This document shows, one piece after another, positions 1 to 9,933 of a stretch of 15,793 nt of DNA (the stretch's first letter is position 1; each line of letters starts with the position of its first letter). This DNA comes from CAYVQE01 sp964633205 (GTDB lineage: Bacteria > Myxococcota > B64-G9): positions 1-15,793 of the forward strand of contig CAZWFN010000146.1 of assembly GCA_964633205.1 (NCBI GenBank), read 5' to 3'. Position numbers and translations under genes: made by a program. The notes under the pieces were generated by a model that saw nothing but the letters and a program-made list of their open reading frames with translations, made no database searches and was not told where the DNA came from.

Positions 1-346
1 GGCCGCCGTCGCCGGCGTCGCTGCCGCCGTCCTGCGGCTCGTCGGGCTGGCAGTAACCCTGCTGGCAAAACTCGCCGCGCGGACAGTCGCCGTCGGCCTC
101 GCAGGGTATCAGACAGGCGCCGTCGATGCAGACCTGGCCGTCCGGACAGCCACCGCCTTCGCTGCATCGCGATCGGCAGTAGCCCTGGTGGCAGACCTCG
201 TCCGCCTCGCAGTCGGCGTCCGCGGTACAGGGCGCCGGACCGGGAGGCAGGTTGTTGGAGCAGGCGACCGGCGCCAACCCGGCCAGACCGATCACCATCA
301 TCCAGAAACGGCCCCGCGGCCGGATCCCATCGGATTTTGCGTCCAT
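1..346 (-). CDS. Cys-rich putative lipoprotein, N-terminal part (runs off left edge)
   Basis: I translated this leftward from the ATG at 346-344. A good Shine-Dalgarno (GAGGTGG on the minus strand, about 5 nt upstream) decides this start over the internal Met-Met at residues 16-17. The N-terminus has a basic segment (RPRGR), a hydrophobic stretch and then APVAC with Cys at residue 29, which looks like a lipoprotein signal, although Pro at -3 is atypical. Three short Cys modules of the form C-x2-D-x-DC-x5-C-x4-C follow (for example CEADGDC, then FCQQGYC), and then an Asp/Gly/Ser linker (DGGSDAGDGG) that reaches the window edge. Such modules occur in many secreted myxobacterial proteins. The function is unknown. 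The likely location is the outer membrane or cell surface, with the disulfide-rich part exported. It is divergent from dnaE. No stop is visible, so the full length and the C-terminal domain cannot be judged. Confidence 0.7.
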   Translation of the reverse strand, partial: MDAKSDGIRPRGRFWMMVIGLAGLAPVACSNNLPPGPAPCTADADCEADEVCHQGYCRSRCSEGGGCPDGQVCIDGACLIPCEADGDCPRGEFCQQGYCQPDEPQDGGSDAGDGG

Positions 347-385
347 GTTCCACCTCGCATCGAGCCCTTGTTGGCCCCAACCGCA

Positions 386-414
386 ATGATAACACCGGCT
401 TGGCCTTTACTCCA
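386..414 (-). promoter_or_regulatory. Possible promoter of the left-edge lipoprotein gene
   Basis: On the minus strand TATCAT (391-386, 5 of 6 to the sigma70 -10 box) is preceded, with a 17-nt spacer, by TGGAGT (only 3 of 6 to the -35 box). The implied start site near 379 would leave a leader of about 33 nt before the ATG at 346. The -35 match is poor, so this is a weak call. Confidence 0.25.
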
Positions 415-521
415 GGCAGTGGCGCCGGAAAACAAAAACCAGGGAAAACAACAGCTTGGAGGATTCCTGAATTGTCCATTCATTACAATGCGTTGCGCTA
501 TTTCGGGACAAAGCGGGTCGC

Positions 522-550
522 TTGACAACGAACCCGACTGGGGCCACAAT
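522..550 (+). promoter_or_regulatory. Sigma70-like promoter of dnaE
   Basis: A perfect TTGACA (522-527) is followed by a 17-nt spacer and CACAAT (545-550, 4 of 6 to TATAAT). Transcription would start near 557, about 40 nt before the dnaE ATG at 598. Both spacing and position are ideal. This lies in the 251-bp divergent region between the edge lipoprotein and dnaE, which is noticeably richer in A/T than its surroundings and shows no other gene. Confidence 0.6.
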
Positions 551-597
551 GGAAACCCGTCGCCGGAACCCCATTTTCGGAAAGGCCAAGGTGCGCG

Positions 598-3500
598 ATG
601 ACCGGGTTCGCTCATCTCCACCTGCACACCCAGTACAGCCTGCTCGACGGCGCCATCCGCCTGGATCGGCTCTTCCCCCGGCTCGAGGAGCTGGGCATGA
701 AGGCGGTGGCCATCACCGACCACGGCAACATGTACGGCGCGGTCGACTTCTACCAGCGGGCCCGCAAGGCCGGCATCAAGCCCATCATCGGCTGCGAGAC
801 CTACGTGGCCGGAGCGCGCGGCCGGCACGATCGCACGGCGCGCGAGGACTACCACCTGGTGCTGCTGGCGCGCGACACGGAGGGCTACCAGAACCTGTCG
901 CAGCTGGTCAGCAAGGCCTACCTGGAGGGCTTCTACTACCACCCCCGGGTGGACAAGGAGTTGCTGCGCGAGCACAGCCGGGGCCTGATCGCCATGTCCG
1001 CTTGTCTGAGCGGCGAGGTGGCCCACCACGCCAAGAACGGCCGACTCGCCGAAGCGCGGGCGGCGGCGCGGGAGTACGCCGCCATCTTCGAGCCGGGCCA
1101 GTTCTATCTCGAGCTGCAGCACAACGGCCTGGCCGAGCAGGAGCGCGCCAACGAGGTGCTGTGCCGGATCGCGGCCGAGGAACAGCTGCCGCTGGTGGCC
1201 ACCAACGACTGCCACTATCTGACCAAGGACGACGCCTTCGCCCACGACGTGCTGTTGTGCATCTCGACCGGCAAGACGCTGGACGATCCGAACCGGATGC
1301 GCCACGAGACCGAAGATCTCTATCTGCGCTCGGCCGAGGAGATGCAGGCACTGTTCGCCGATACCCCCGAGGCGCTCGAGAACGTGGAGCGCATCGTCGA
1401 GGCCTGCGACGTCGAGATCGAGCTGGGCAAGTACTACCTGCCGCAGTTCGAGGTGCCGGAGGGCTTCGACCTGGAGTCCTACCTGGCCGAGTGCACGCGC
1501 CAGGGGCTGGCGCGGCACCTGGCGCGGATCGATCCGGCCGAGCACGAACGCTACCAGCAGCGGCTGGACTACGAGCTGGGCGTGATCTGCAAGATGGGCT
1601 TTCCGGGCTATTTCCTGATCGTCTGGGATTTCATCCGCTATGCCAAGGATCAGGGCATCCCGGTGGGGCCGGGTCGTGGCTCCGGCGCCGGCTCGCTGGT
1701 GGCCTACTGCCTGGGCATCACCGACCTCGACCCGTTGCCCTACGACCTGCTGTTCGAGCGCTTCCTCAACCCGGAGCGCGTCAGCATGCCCGACTTCGAC
1801 ATCGACTTCTGCCAGGACCGCCGCGGCGAGGTGATCCAATACGTCACCAAGCGCTACGGCTGGGATCGGGTCGGCCAGATCATCACCTTCGGCCAGCTCA
1901 AACCGCGTTCGGCCATCAAGGACGTGGGCCGGGTGATGGGCCTGACCTTCGCCGAGACCGATCGCATCTCCAAGCTGGTGCCGGCCGGGCCCAAGGTGAC
2001 GCTGGAGTCGGCGTTGGCGGAGGAGCCGCGGTTGACCGAGATCCAGCAAGAGCGCGACGAGTACCGGCGGGTGATCCAGGTGGCCCGGGCCCTCGAGGGT
2101 CTCAACCGCCACGTGGGCATGCACGCCGCCGGCGTGGTCATCGGCCAGAAGCCGCTGTGGGAGCACGTGCCGGTGGTGCGTGGCGACGAAGATGCGCTGA
2201 TCACCCAGTTCGCCAAGGACGAGGTCGAGCTGGCCGGCCTGGTCAAGTTCGACTTCCTGGGGCTCAAGACGCTGACGGTCATCGACCACGCATTGCGTAT
2301 GATCCGCGACAACGGCACGGCGCTCGACCTGCATGATCTGCGCCTCGACGATTCGGCCGTCTACACGCTGCTGACCTCGGGCGAGACCGACGGCGTGTTC
2401 CAGGTGGAGTCGGACGGCTTCAAGGAGCTGATGAAGAAGCTGCGGCCGGATCGCTTCGAGGACATCATCGCTGCGGTGGCTCTCTACCGGCCGGGGCCGC
2501 TGGGCGCGGGCATGGTCGAGGACTACATCGAACGCAAGCACGGTCGCGGGGGCGAGATCACCTACTTGCACCCGGTGCTGGAGCCCATCCTGGAGAGCAC
2601 CTACGGCGTGATCATATACCAGGAGCAGGTGATGCGCATCGCGGTCGACCTGTGCGGCTTCACCATGGGCCAGGCCGATACCCTGCGCAAGGCCATGGGC
2701 AAGAAGAAGGCCGACCTGTTGGCCAAGCTCAAGGTGCAGTTCATCGAAGGCGCCCAGACGACCAGCGGGCTGGCCGAGCAGGTGGCCCGCGAGCTGTTCG
2801 AGAAGATCGAGAAATTCGCCGAATACGCCTTCAACAAGTCGCACTCGGCCGCCTATGCCCTGATCTCCTACCAGACCGCCTACCTCAAGGCCCACCACCC
2901 GGCCGAGTTCATGGCCGCTCTGTTGTCGTCCGAGATGAACGACAGCGACAAGCTGGTCAAGCACATCGCCAAGGTGCGCCACCAGATGGGCATCGAGGTG
3001 CTGCCGCCGGACGTCAACCGCTCTGAACGCGACTTCAGCGTCAGCGAGGGCAAGATCGTCTTCGGCCTGGGCGCGGTCAAGGGCGTCGGCGACTCGGCCA
3101 TCGAGGCCATCGTGGCCGCCCGCCAGGAGGGCCCGTTCTGCTCGCTGTTCGACTTTTTGGGCCGGGTCGACCTCGCCCGGGTCAACAAGCGCCTGGTCGA
3201 GGCTCTGGTCAAGAGCGGCGGCCTCGACGAGCTGGGGCCCAACCGGGCGACGCTGGCCGCGGGGCTCGATCTGGCCTTCGACTGGGCCGGCCGGCGCCAG
3301 AAGGAACGCGCCTCGGGGCAGCGCTCCCTGCTCGACATGATGGCCGGGGCCCAGTGTGCCGCTCAAGCGGCCGAGGACCATCCGCCGCTGAACCAGCTGG
3401 ACGAGTGGCCCGAACGCGAGCGCCTGGCGGCGGAGCGTGAGGCGCTGGGCTTCTACATCTCGGGCCACCCCCTGGACCGCTACCACACCGCGCTCAGACG

Positions 3501-4065
3501 GCTGAACAACACCCCGATCGCCCATCTCGGCCGCGGGCTGGAGCCGCGCGGCCGGCCGCGCGAGGTGCACCTGGCGGCGCTGGTGGCCGGTATGCGCGAG
3601 CGGCCGCTGAAGAACGGCAACGGGCGGATGGCCATTCTGCAGCTCGAGGACTTGACCGGCCGCTGCGAAGCGCTGGTGTTTTCGAAGGAGTTCCAGCGCT
3701 GCGAGGAGCTGCTCAAGAGCGAGCGGCCCCTGCTGCTGACGGGCAACGCCTCGATCGAGGACGATGAGAACCCGGTGGTGCGGCTGGTGATCCGCGAGGC
3801 CAGCACCCTCAAGGAAGCCAGCAAGCAGCGCACCAGTCAGGTTCACTTCCGGCTGGAGGCCGATGCGCTCGACCGCGAGCGGCTCGATCGGCTGCGCAGC
3901 ATCCTGCGCCGCCACCGCGGCCGCTGCACCGCCTACCTGCACATCCTGCTGTCGGCCGACGGGCCCGAGACCGTGCTGCGCCTGCCCGATCCGGTGTCCT
4001 TCTCCGAAAAGGTCGAGCGCGAGGTCGACGGGCTGTTCGACTGCCGGGTCACGGACTACTGCTGA
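598..4065 (+). CDS. dnaE: DNA polymerase III alpha subunit (replicative polymerase)
   Basis: The 1155-residue product is close to the E. coli length and complete, with no intein. It is the catalytic subunit of the replicative DNA polymerase in the cytoplasm. The N-terminal PHP domain (about 1-215) starts with HLHLH (6-10) and keeps TDHGN (40-44), E67, H86, C136 and NDCHY (203-207). The polymerase core carries GPGRGSGAGS (357-366) and PDFDID (398-403), whose D401 and D403 bind catalytic metal, plus a third Asp in KFDFLG (D552). Downstream come a helix-hairpin-helix region (around GVGDSA), a QRSLL sliding-clamp motif (908-912) and a C-terminal OB fold. The start is supported by AAGGTG 4 nt upstream and by the canonical N-terminus. 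An isolated transcription unit is likely: own promoter upstream, terminator 15 nt downstream. This is the DnaE1 type by architecture, not DnaE2 or PolC. Confidence 0.98.
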   Translation: MTGFAHLHLHTQYSLLDGAIRLDRLFPRLEELGMKAVAITDHGNMYGAVDFYQRARKAGIKPIIGCETYVAGARGRHDRTAREDYHLVLLARDTEGYQNLSQLVSKAYLEGFYYHPRVDKELLREHSRGLIAMSACLSGEVAHHAKNGRLAEARAAAREYAAIFEPGQFYLELQHNGLAEQERANEVLCRIAAEEQLPLVATNDCHYLTKDDAFAHDVLLCISTGKTLDDPNRMRHETEDLYLRSAEEMQALFADTPEALENVERIVEACDVEIELGKYYLPQFEVPEGFDLESYLAECTRQGLARHLARIDPAEHERYQQRLDYELGVICKMGFPGYFLIVWDFIRYAKDQGIPVGPGRGSGAGSLVAYCLGITDLDPLPYDLLFERFLNPERVSMPDFDIDFCQDRRGEVIQYVTKRYGWDRVGQIITFGQLKPRSAIKDVGRVMGLTFAETDRISKLVPAGPKVTLESALAEEPRLTEIQQERDEYRRVIQVARALEGLNRHVGMHAAGVVIGQKPLWEHVPVVRGDEDALITQFAKDEVELAGLVKFDFLGLKTLTVIDHALRMIRDNGTALDLHDLRLDDSAVYTLLTSGETDGVFQVESDGFKELMKKLRPDRFEDIIAAVALYRPGPLGAGMVEDYIERKHGRGGEITYLHPVLEPILESTYGVIIYQEQVMRIAVDLCGFTMGQADTLRKAMGKKKADLLAKLKVQFIEGAQTTSGLAEQVARELFEKIEKFAEYAFNKSHSAAYALISYQTAYLKAHHPAEFMAALLSSEMNDSDKLVKHIAKVRHQMGIEVLPPDVNRSERDFSVSEGKIVFGLGAVKGVGDSAIEAIVAARQEGPFCSLFDFLGRVDLARVNKRLVEALVKSGGLDELGPNRATLAAGLDLAFDWAGRRQKERASGQRSLLDMMAGAQCAAQAAEDHPPLNQLDEWPERERLAAEREALGFYISGHPLDRYHTALRRLNNTPIAHLGRGLEPRGRPREVHLAALVAGMRERPLKNGNGRMAILQLEDLTGRCEALVFSKEFQRCEELLKSERPLLLTGNASIEDDENPVVRLVIREASTLKEASKQRTSQVHFRLEADALDRERLDRLRSILRRHRGRCTAYLHILLSADGPETVLRLPDPVSFSEKVEREVDGLFDCRVTDYC

Positions 4066-4079
4066 AGCGCAACCCGCCC

Positions 4080-4111
4080 AAAAAAAGCCCCGGCCGTGAG
4101 GCCGGGGCTTT
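4080..4111. terminator. Two-way intrinsic terminator between convergent genes
   Basis: A 9-bp perfect GC stem (GCCCCGGCC, 4087-4095, with GGCCGGGGC, 4100-4108) closes a GTGA loop and is extended by three A-T pairs. Seven A's lie on the left (4080-4086), so the minus-strand transcript ends in a run of seven U's: a strong terminator for the leftward surface-protein gene ending at 4139. The plus-strand tail is only UUUG, so termination of dnaE here is weaker. Confidence 0.88.
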
Positions 4112-4138
4112 GTCATTGCTCGACTACCGGGTGAGCGC

Positions 4139-6974
4139 TCAGTCGCGCCGGCGGGCCACCAGGGCCAGACCCAGCAGCAGCAGCGCCAGCAGGCCGCCGG
4201 GCTCGTTGCCGCTGGCGGCGCAGCCGCAGCCGTCGTCGCCGCCGCCGTCGCTGCAGTCCAGATCGTTGTCGTCGATGAAGCCGTCGCAGTCGTTGTCGAT
4301 GCCGTCGTTGCAGCTCACCTCGACCTGCTCCGGCTGCTCCAGCGGCACGCAGTCCTGCCACTCGCCGTCGACGCACTGGTCGACGGTGTTCTCGCAGGCG
4401 CCCACGCCGCAGGTGAACTGGCCGAAGCCCTCGTCGATCTCGCCGTCGCAGTCGTCGTCCTCGCCGTTGCAGGTCTCTTCCTGGTTCTGGTTGAGCGTCT
4501 CGTTGCAGGTCACCCCGTTGCCGGCGTCGTTGCAGACGAGTTGGCCGTTGGCGCACTCGTCGGCGTCGGGCCCGTCACAGGGCTCGCCGAGTTCGGGCCA
4601 GTCCTCGTCGACCTCGCCGTCGCAGTCGTTGTCCAGCCCGTCGCAGGCCTCGGTCTGCGGCGTGTCGCCTTCGCACTCCAGCCCGTCGCCGGCGGCATTG
4701 CAGACGTAGGTCCCGTTGGCACACTGGTCGGCATCGGGCCCGTCGCAGGCGGCGCCCTTGTCCGGGTAGTCCTCGTCGATGTCCCCGTCGCAGTCGTTGT
4801 CCACGTCGTCGCACAGCTCGTCGGCGCCCGGGTAGACCGCAGCGTCGTCGTCGTCGCAGTCGGTCCCGCCGCACTCTTCGTCGGCGTAGCCGTCGTCGTC
4901 GGCGTCGGGGCAGTCGGCGTTGCATTCGTAACCCGCGCCGGTGTCGATGCAGGACTCGCCCTGCTCGCAGGCGTTGCCGCAGGCGCCGCAGTTGGCGGTC
5001 GAGGTCAGCGCGGTCTCGCAGCCGTCGGCGGTGTCGGCGTTGCAATCGCCGTAGCCGGCGGCGCAGGCCTCGAACTGGCAGCCGAAGCCGCCGTCGTCGA
5101 CGCAGCTGCCGGTGGCGTTGGCGAAGGCGGCGTCGCAGTCGTCGCCGCAGGCCGAGCAGTTGGCGTCGGTGCCGAGCGCGGTCTCGCAGCCGTCGGCCGC
5201 ATCGGCGTTGCAGTCGCCGTAGCCGGCGTCGCAGTCGCCCATGGCGCAGGCACCGGCGTCGCAGAAGCCGGCGGCGTTGTCGTAGTCGTCGGTGCAGTCG
5301 TCGCCGCAGGCGCTGCAGTTGGTGTCGCTGCCGAGCTCGACCTCGCAGCCGTCGGCCGCATCGGTGTTGCAGTCGGCGAAGCCGGCGTCGCAGTCGCCCA
5401 TGGAACAGGTGCCGGCGTCGCACAGCCCGGCGGCGTTGGCGTAGTCGTCGGTGCAGTCGTTGTCGCAGCTACCGCAGGTCTCGGGGGCGCCGAAGTCCAC
5501 GTCCTCGTCGGTATCGCCGTCGCAGTCGTCGTCCAGCTCGTTGCACAGCGAGTCGTCGTCCGCCGGCAGCACCTCGCCCGCGCAGGCACCCCAGGCGCCG
5601 TCGCTGCAGGTCTCGGTGCCCCCCGTGCAGACGCCGACGCCGATGTCGGCCGGATCGCCGCTGTAGCAATCGCGCGTCTCACCGTCGCTGCAGATGTCGA
5701 TGTCGTACAGGTCGCGCGGCAGCAGCTGGTAGCCGCCGTCCGGCGGATCATCGAAGTCGAACTGGCCGCCGATGCCGGCCACGTCGACCGGCCAGCTCGG
5801 CTCGGTGCTGCCATCGATGTTGGTGTCGTTGTCGATGCGCATGACGAAGGTATTGGTGCCGCCGTCGTCGCTGATCTCGACGTTGGCGCTGTCGCCGTCG
5901 GCCGGCCAGGCGTCGCCGCCACCGGTGTCGCTGACCAGGTCGACGCGCAGCAGCATGCTCTCGTACAGCTCGCCGGCGCCGGCCGCGTTCAGCTCGGCCA
6001 GGGTCACCACGGTCGGGTCGACCGCGTTGCCGGCCGACTGGATGACCGCCCAGGAGTCGATCAGCTCGTCCTTGCCGTTGTACTGGTCGAGCTTGCCCGA
6101 GATGCGGATCTCGTCGCCGCGGGTCAGCTCCTCGGCGGTGGTGCCGTAGACGGTGATGCCGGCGGTGAGGTCCTCGAGCGAGGCTTGCTGGTAAAAGGCG
6201 GCCGCGTTGACCAGGCCGCTGACCGTGACCCAGATGGCGGGATGGGTCTCGAGCAGGTCGGGCACGTAGTTGCCATCGGCGTCGTCGCGGGCGAAGGCGA
6301 TGGTGACCACGCCGGCGACGAAGTCCTCGGTCACTGTGCCCGAGGCGCCACCGGTGTCGCTCTGTACGTTCTGCACCTCGAGGGTCAGCAGGTCCTCGGC
6401 GCTGAAGCCGGTGATGCCCTCCAGGTGGACGATGCTGCTGTCGGCGCCGTCCAGCGTAGCGCTGGTCGGGTTGACCTCGCTGCCGCCGCCCAGCAAGCCG
6501 ACGGTGTAGTTGGCCGCGGTCTCGGCGCTGGCGGCAGCGAGGCCGGTGTTGAACAGCACCATCAAGTGGCTGGCGTCGACGCTGTGCACGTTGACGATCT
6601 CGGGCACCACGATGATCGGCCCGGCCACCGAGTTCTCGGCGCCGGGCGTGGCGTTCAGCGCTGTGCCGGCCGAGTCGGTGCCGTTGACGGTCACCCCGTC
6701 GTTGTCGGCCCAGTTGTCCGGGTTGTTGCCCGGCTCGGTGGTGTCCAGCCGCTCCATGGACACGTCCTGGGTGCCGCCCGAGTTGTTGGTGCCGGCGTAC
6801 CAGCCGCCGTCGGCCTCGGCGGTCTCGAGCAGGTCGATGGAGTTGGCCGACTCGTCGAACAGCTCCAGCGAGTCGCCGGTGTTGCCCAGGTTCATACCGG
6901 CCTCGATCAGGTCGGCGGCCACGCTGGTGGCCTCCTCGCGGCGCTCGATCAGGAAGTAGCCGTTGGCCGGGATG
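4139..6974 (-). CDS. MYXO-CTERM surface protein with lamin-tail-like, OB-fold-like and MopE repeats (5' end in gap)
   Basis: The visible 944 residues read leftward from the gap to the TGA at 4139. In order they show: the second half of a lamin-tail-like domain (starts near NGYFLIE, ends at TPGAENS, 6973 to about 6630); an Ig-like region (about 6620-6300); an OB-fold-like domain of the type found in secreted nucleases (VTVSGLV, GDEIRISGKLDQYNG, about 6237-5900); a MopE repeat; 53-residue Cys-rich tandem repeats; four more MopE repeats; and a MYXO-CTERM tail. No nuclease motif is visible, though one could lie in the missing N-terminus. The protein is extremely rich in Asp and Cys. That fits Ca2+ or Cu binding in an exported disulfide-bonded molecule; MopE of Methylococcus binds copper, but the metal here is inferred. 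The likely role is a surface adhesin or matrix protein, possibly nucleic-acid binding. The 5' end and promoter are not visible. Confidence 0.85.
4142..4237 (-). other. MYXO-CTERM sorting tail
   Basis: The last 32 residues of the surface protein show the tripartite MYXO-CTERM pattern: a Cys-containing motif (DDGCGCAAS), a spacer with Gly and Pro, a hydrophobic helix (LLALLLLGLALVA) and a terminal Arg cluster (RRRD). In myxobacteria this tail marks proteins for processing and surface anchoring through the Cys. It is one of the best taxonomic clues in the window. Confidence 0.85.
4262..4862 (-). repeat. Four MopE-type Asp/Cys metal-binding repeats (coding)
   Basis: Within the surface protein the motif C-x-(D/E/G)-x-D-(N/D)-DCDG-x-(I/V)-D-E recurs at about 4262-4313, 4424-4472, 4600-4648 and 4767-4862; the last is preceded by DCDDDDAAVYPGADELC. 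A fifth copy lies apart at about 5499-5548. Between copies 2-3 and 3-4 there are matching spacers containing CDGPDAD and CANG, so the real unit is a longer module of roughly 55 residues. The motif corresponds to the putative metal-binding MopE family. Confidence 0.85.
4922..5476 (-). repeat. Tandem 53-residue Cys-rich repeats (coding, 159-bp period)
   Basis: Three full units and one partial unit run leftward: 5476-5318 (159 bp), 5317-5159 (159 bp), 5158-4991 (168 bp) and a partial from 4990. Each begins C(G/S)xCxxxC and carries DCxAGxxDCNxDxADGCE near its end. Units 1 and 2 also share CDAG-x-C-x-MGDCD. Unit 3 is longer by three codons and diverges in the middle (DDGGFGCQFE). These are protein repeats, not CRISPR repeats: frame is kept and third bases vary. 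Confidence 0.85.
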
Positions 6975-7074
6975 NNNNNNNNNNNNNNNNNNNNNNNNNN
7001 NNNNNNNNNNNNNNNNNNNNNNNNNNNNNNNNNNNNNNNNNNNNNNNNNNNNNNNNNNNNNNNNNNNNNNNNNN
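6975..7074. other. Assembly gap (100 N)
   Basis: Exactly 100 N's, the usual placeholder for a scaffold gap of unknown true size. It removes the 5' end of the leftward surface-protein gene and the divergent promoter region shared with the ceramidase-like gene. Other genes could be hidden in it. Reading frames drawn across it have no meaning. Confidence 0.99.
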
Positions 7075-7100
7075 GCCGGGGGAGAGCGAGGGTGGCGCCG

Positions 7101-8549
7101 ATGCACCGATTTTTCAGTGTGTTGTCCATGGGGCTGATCATGGCAGCGACTGTCGCCTGCAGTTACGAGGACGCCGGGCCACGGGTCGAGGCCGGCGCGG
7201 CGGTGGTCGACGTGACCCCGGACTTCGAGCCCTATACGGACAGCGACGGCGACGGCGATTGGGATCCGGGCGAGCCCTTCGAGGATGCCGACGGCGACGG
7301 CGAGCTGGACTCGCTGTGGTTGGGCGGCTTCGGCGCCCGCCGGCCGACCGGGGTGCACGATCCGCTGCAGGCGCGTTCGCTGGCCATCCGCATCGACGGC
7401 CGGCTGTGGGTGCTGACCGCGGTCGACGCGCTGGGCCTGTCGCTGGGGCGCATCGCGGCCATCCGCCGCGCTGCGCTGGCCCGGCTGCCGGCCGAGTCGG
7501 CGCCGCCGATCGAGCAGCTGATGGTGGCCTCTACCCACAGCCACTCGACGCCGGACTCCATCGGGGTCTTCGCCCCTGGCAGCCTGGAGCCCGGCTGGGA
7601 CGCCGACTACCTGGACGCGCTGCAGCGCGGCGCGGCCGACAGCATCGTGGCCGCGGTGGAGGCGCTGGAGCCGGCCGAGCTGGTGGTGGCCACGGCCGCG
7701 GCCGGCGACGGCTTCGTGCGCGATCTGGATCCGCCCGCCATCCTGGACCCCACCGTGGGCATTCTACAGCTGCGCCGGCCCGACGGCAGCGGCCTGGCCA
7801 CCGCGGTCTCCATCGCCAACCACCCGGAGGCGGTGTGGAAGGACAACACCCTGATCAGCGCCGACTATCCGGGGGTGCTGCGCGCCGAGCTGGAGGCGCG
7901 CTACGGCGGCGTCGGGCTGTACTTCTCGGGGGCGCTGGGGCTGATGCAGAGCCCGGCCGAGCTGGCCGAGCGCGACTTCGCCCGCGCCGCCAAGCTGGGC
8001 GCGATGTACGCCGAGCGGGTGGCCGCCGCGCTGGCCGACGCCGAGCCGCTGCGGGCCGCGGCGCTGCGGCCGCGCTTCGCCGCCGCCGAGGTGCCCTGCT
8101 GCTTGCAGAACCTGGAGCTGCTGCTGGCCATCGAGGCCGGGGTGGTCGAGGGCTATGCCGAGGCGCTGTACGACGACGGGCCGGGCGGCTGCGCCCAGCA
8201 GCTGGTCGATCTGCCGATCAGCGCGCTGCGGCTGGGCGATGCCTGGACCCTGGTGACGCTGCCGGGCGAGCTGACCCCCGAGCTGATCCGCGGCGGCATC
8301 GTGGCGCCGGCCGGCTACGCCGGGCCCTATGCGGACGCGCCGGCCGAGCCCCACCTGGAGCAGCACCTGAGCACCGAGCACCGTTTTCTACTGGGCCTGG
8401 CCCAGGCCGAGGTGGGTTATATCTACCCCAAGCGCACCTACTGGCCGGAGGAGATCTTCGGCCAGCGCCACGGACCCGGCCCCGACGTGGCCATGAGCCT
8501 GATGACCGCCCTGGGCGAGCTGCTCGACGGCCTGGGCCAGCCCGGCTGA
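7101..8549 (+). CDS. Neutral/alkaline ceramidase-family lipoprotein
   Basis: The start ATG at 7101 follows GAGGGTGG and gives a signal peptide ending ATVAC (Cys 20), a probable lipoprotein site with Thr at -3. The 482-residue product resembles the N-terminal catalytic domain of neutral, non-lysosomal ceramidases, zinc enzymes that hydrolyse the amide bond of ceramide. Landmarks are the VDVTPD start of the domain, STHSHSTPD (H146, H148), NHPEAV (H241), SADYPG, LPGELTPE (E390) and GYIYP (Y440, Y442); His, His, Glu and Tyr are the zinc-ligand types of the family. Near the N-terminus DSDGDGDWDPGE (47-58) fits an EF-hand loop with acids at 1, 3, 5, 7, 9 and 12, and a second, weaker acidic loop follows (62-70). 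The protein lacks the C-terminal Ig-like domain of larger ceramidases. The substrate is not proven: some relatives act on other lipids or have no known activity. It is convergent with the NtrC-type gene, 13 nt apart. Confidence 0.8.
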   Translation: MHRFFSVLSMGLIMAATVACSYEDAGPRVEAGAAVVDVTPDFEPYTDSDGDGDWDPGEPFEDADGDGELDSLWLGGFGARRPTGVHDPLQARSLAIRIDGRLWVLTAVDALGLSLGRIAAIRRAALARLPAESAPPIEQLMVASTHSHSTPDSIGVFAPGSLEPGWDADYLDALQRGAADSIVAAVEALEPAELVVATAAAGDGFVRDLDPPAILDPTVGILQLRRPDGSGLATAVSIANHPEAVWKDNTLISADYPGVLRAELEARYGGVGLYFSGALGLMQSPAELAERDFARAAKLGAMYAERVAAALADAEPLRAAALRPRFAAAEVPCCLQNLELLLAIEAGVVEGYAEALYDDGPGGCAQQLVDLPISALRLGDAWTLVTLPGELTPELIRGGIVAPAGYAGPYADAPAEPHLEQHLSTEHRFLLGLAQAEVGYIYPKRTYWPEEIFGQRHGPGPDVAMSLMTALGELLDGLGQPG

Positions 8550-8562
8550 GCCGCTCTCGGCG

Positions 8563-9933
<1,371 letters not shown>

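Noticed and set aside
298..4116. Stop-free 1272-codon minus-strand frame opposite dnaE
   Set aside because: It mirrors the codon pattern of a clear dnaE on the other strand, as expected at this GC content. Its product has no recognisable domain and a biased His/Gln/Leu/Val composition.
4110..4709. Ser/Pro-rich plus-strand frame
   Set aside because: It is antisense to the MYXO-CTERM tail and MopE repeats; Ser/Pro/Gln richness is the shadow of Asp/Cys/Gly codons. No ribosome binding site was seen.
5159..5476. CRISPR-like or minisatellite direct repeats
   Set aside because: The repeats keep reading frame, encode regular Cys patterns and have no short identical repeat with unique spacers.
7075..7141. 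Start of the surface protein placed right of the gap (Met at 7141)
   Set aside because: These bases are the leader and signal-peptide codons of the rightward lipoprotein gene, and frame cannot be carried through N's.
8550..8562. Terminator between the convergent ceramidase-like and NtrC-type genes
   Set aside because: There are only 13 nt between the stops and no U-tailed hairpin was seen. The transcripts probably overlap.
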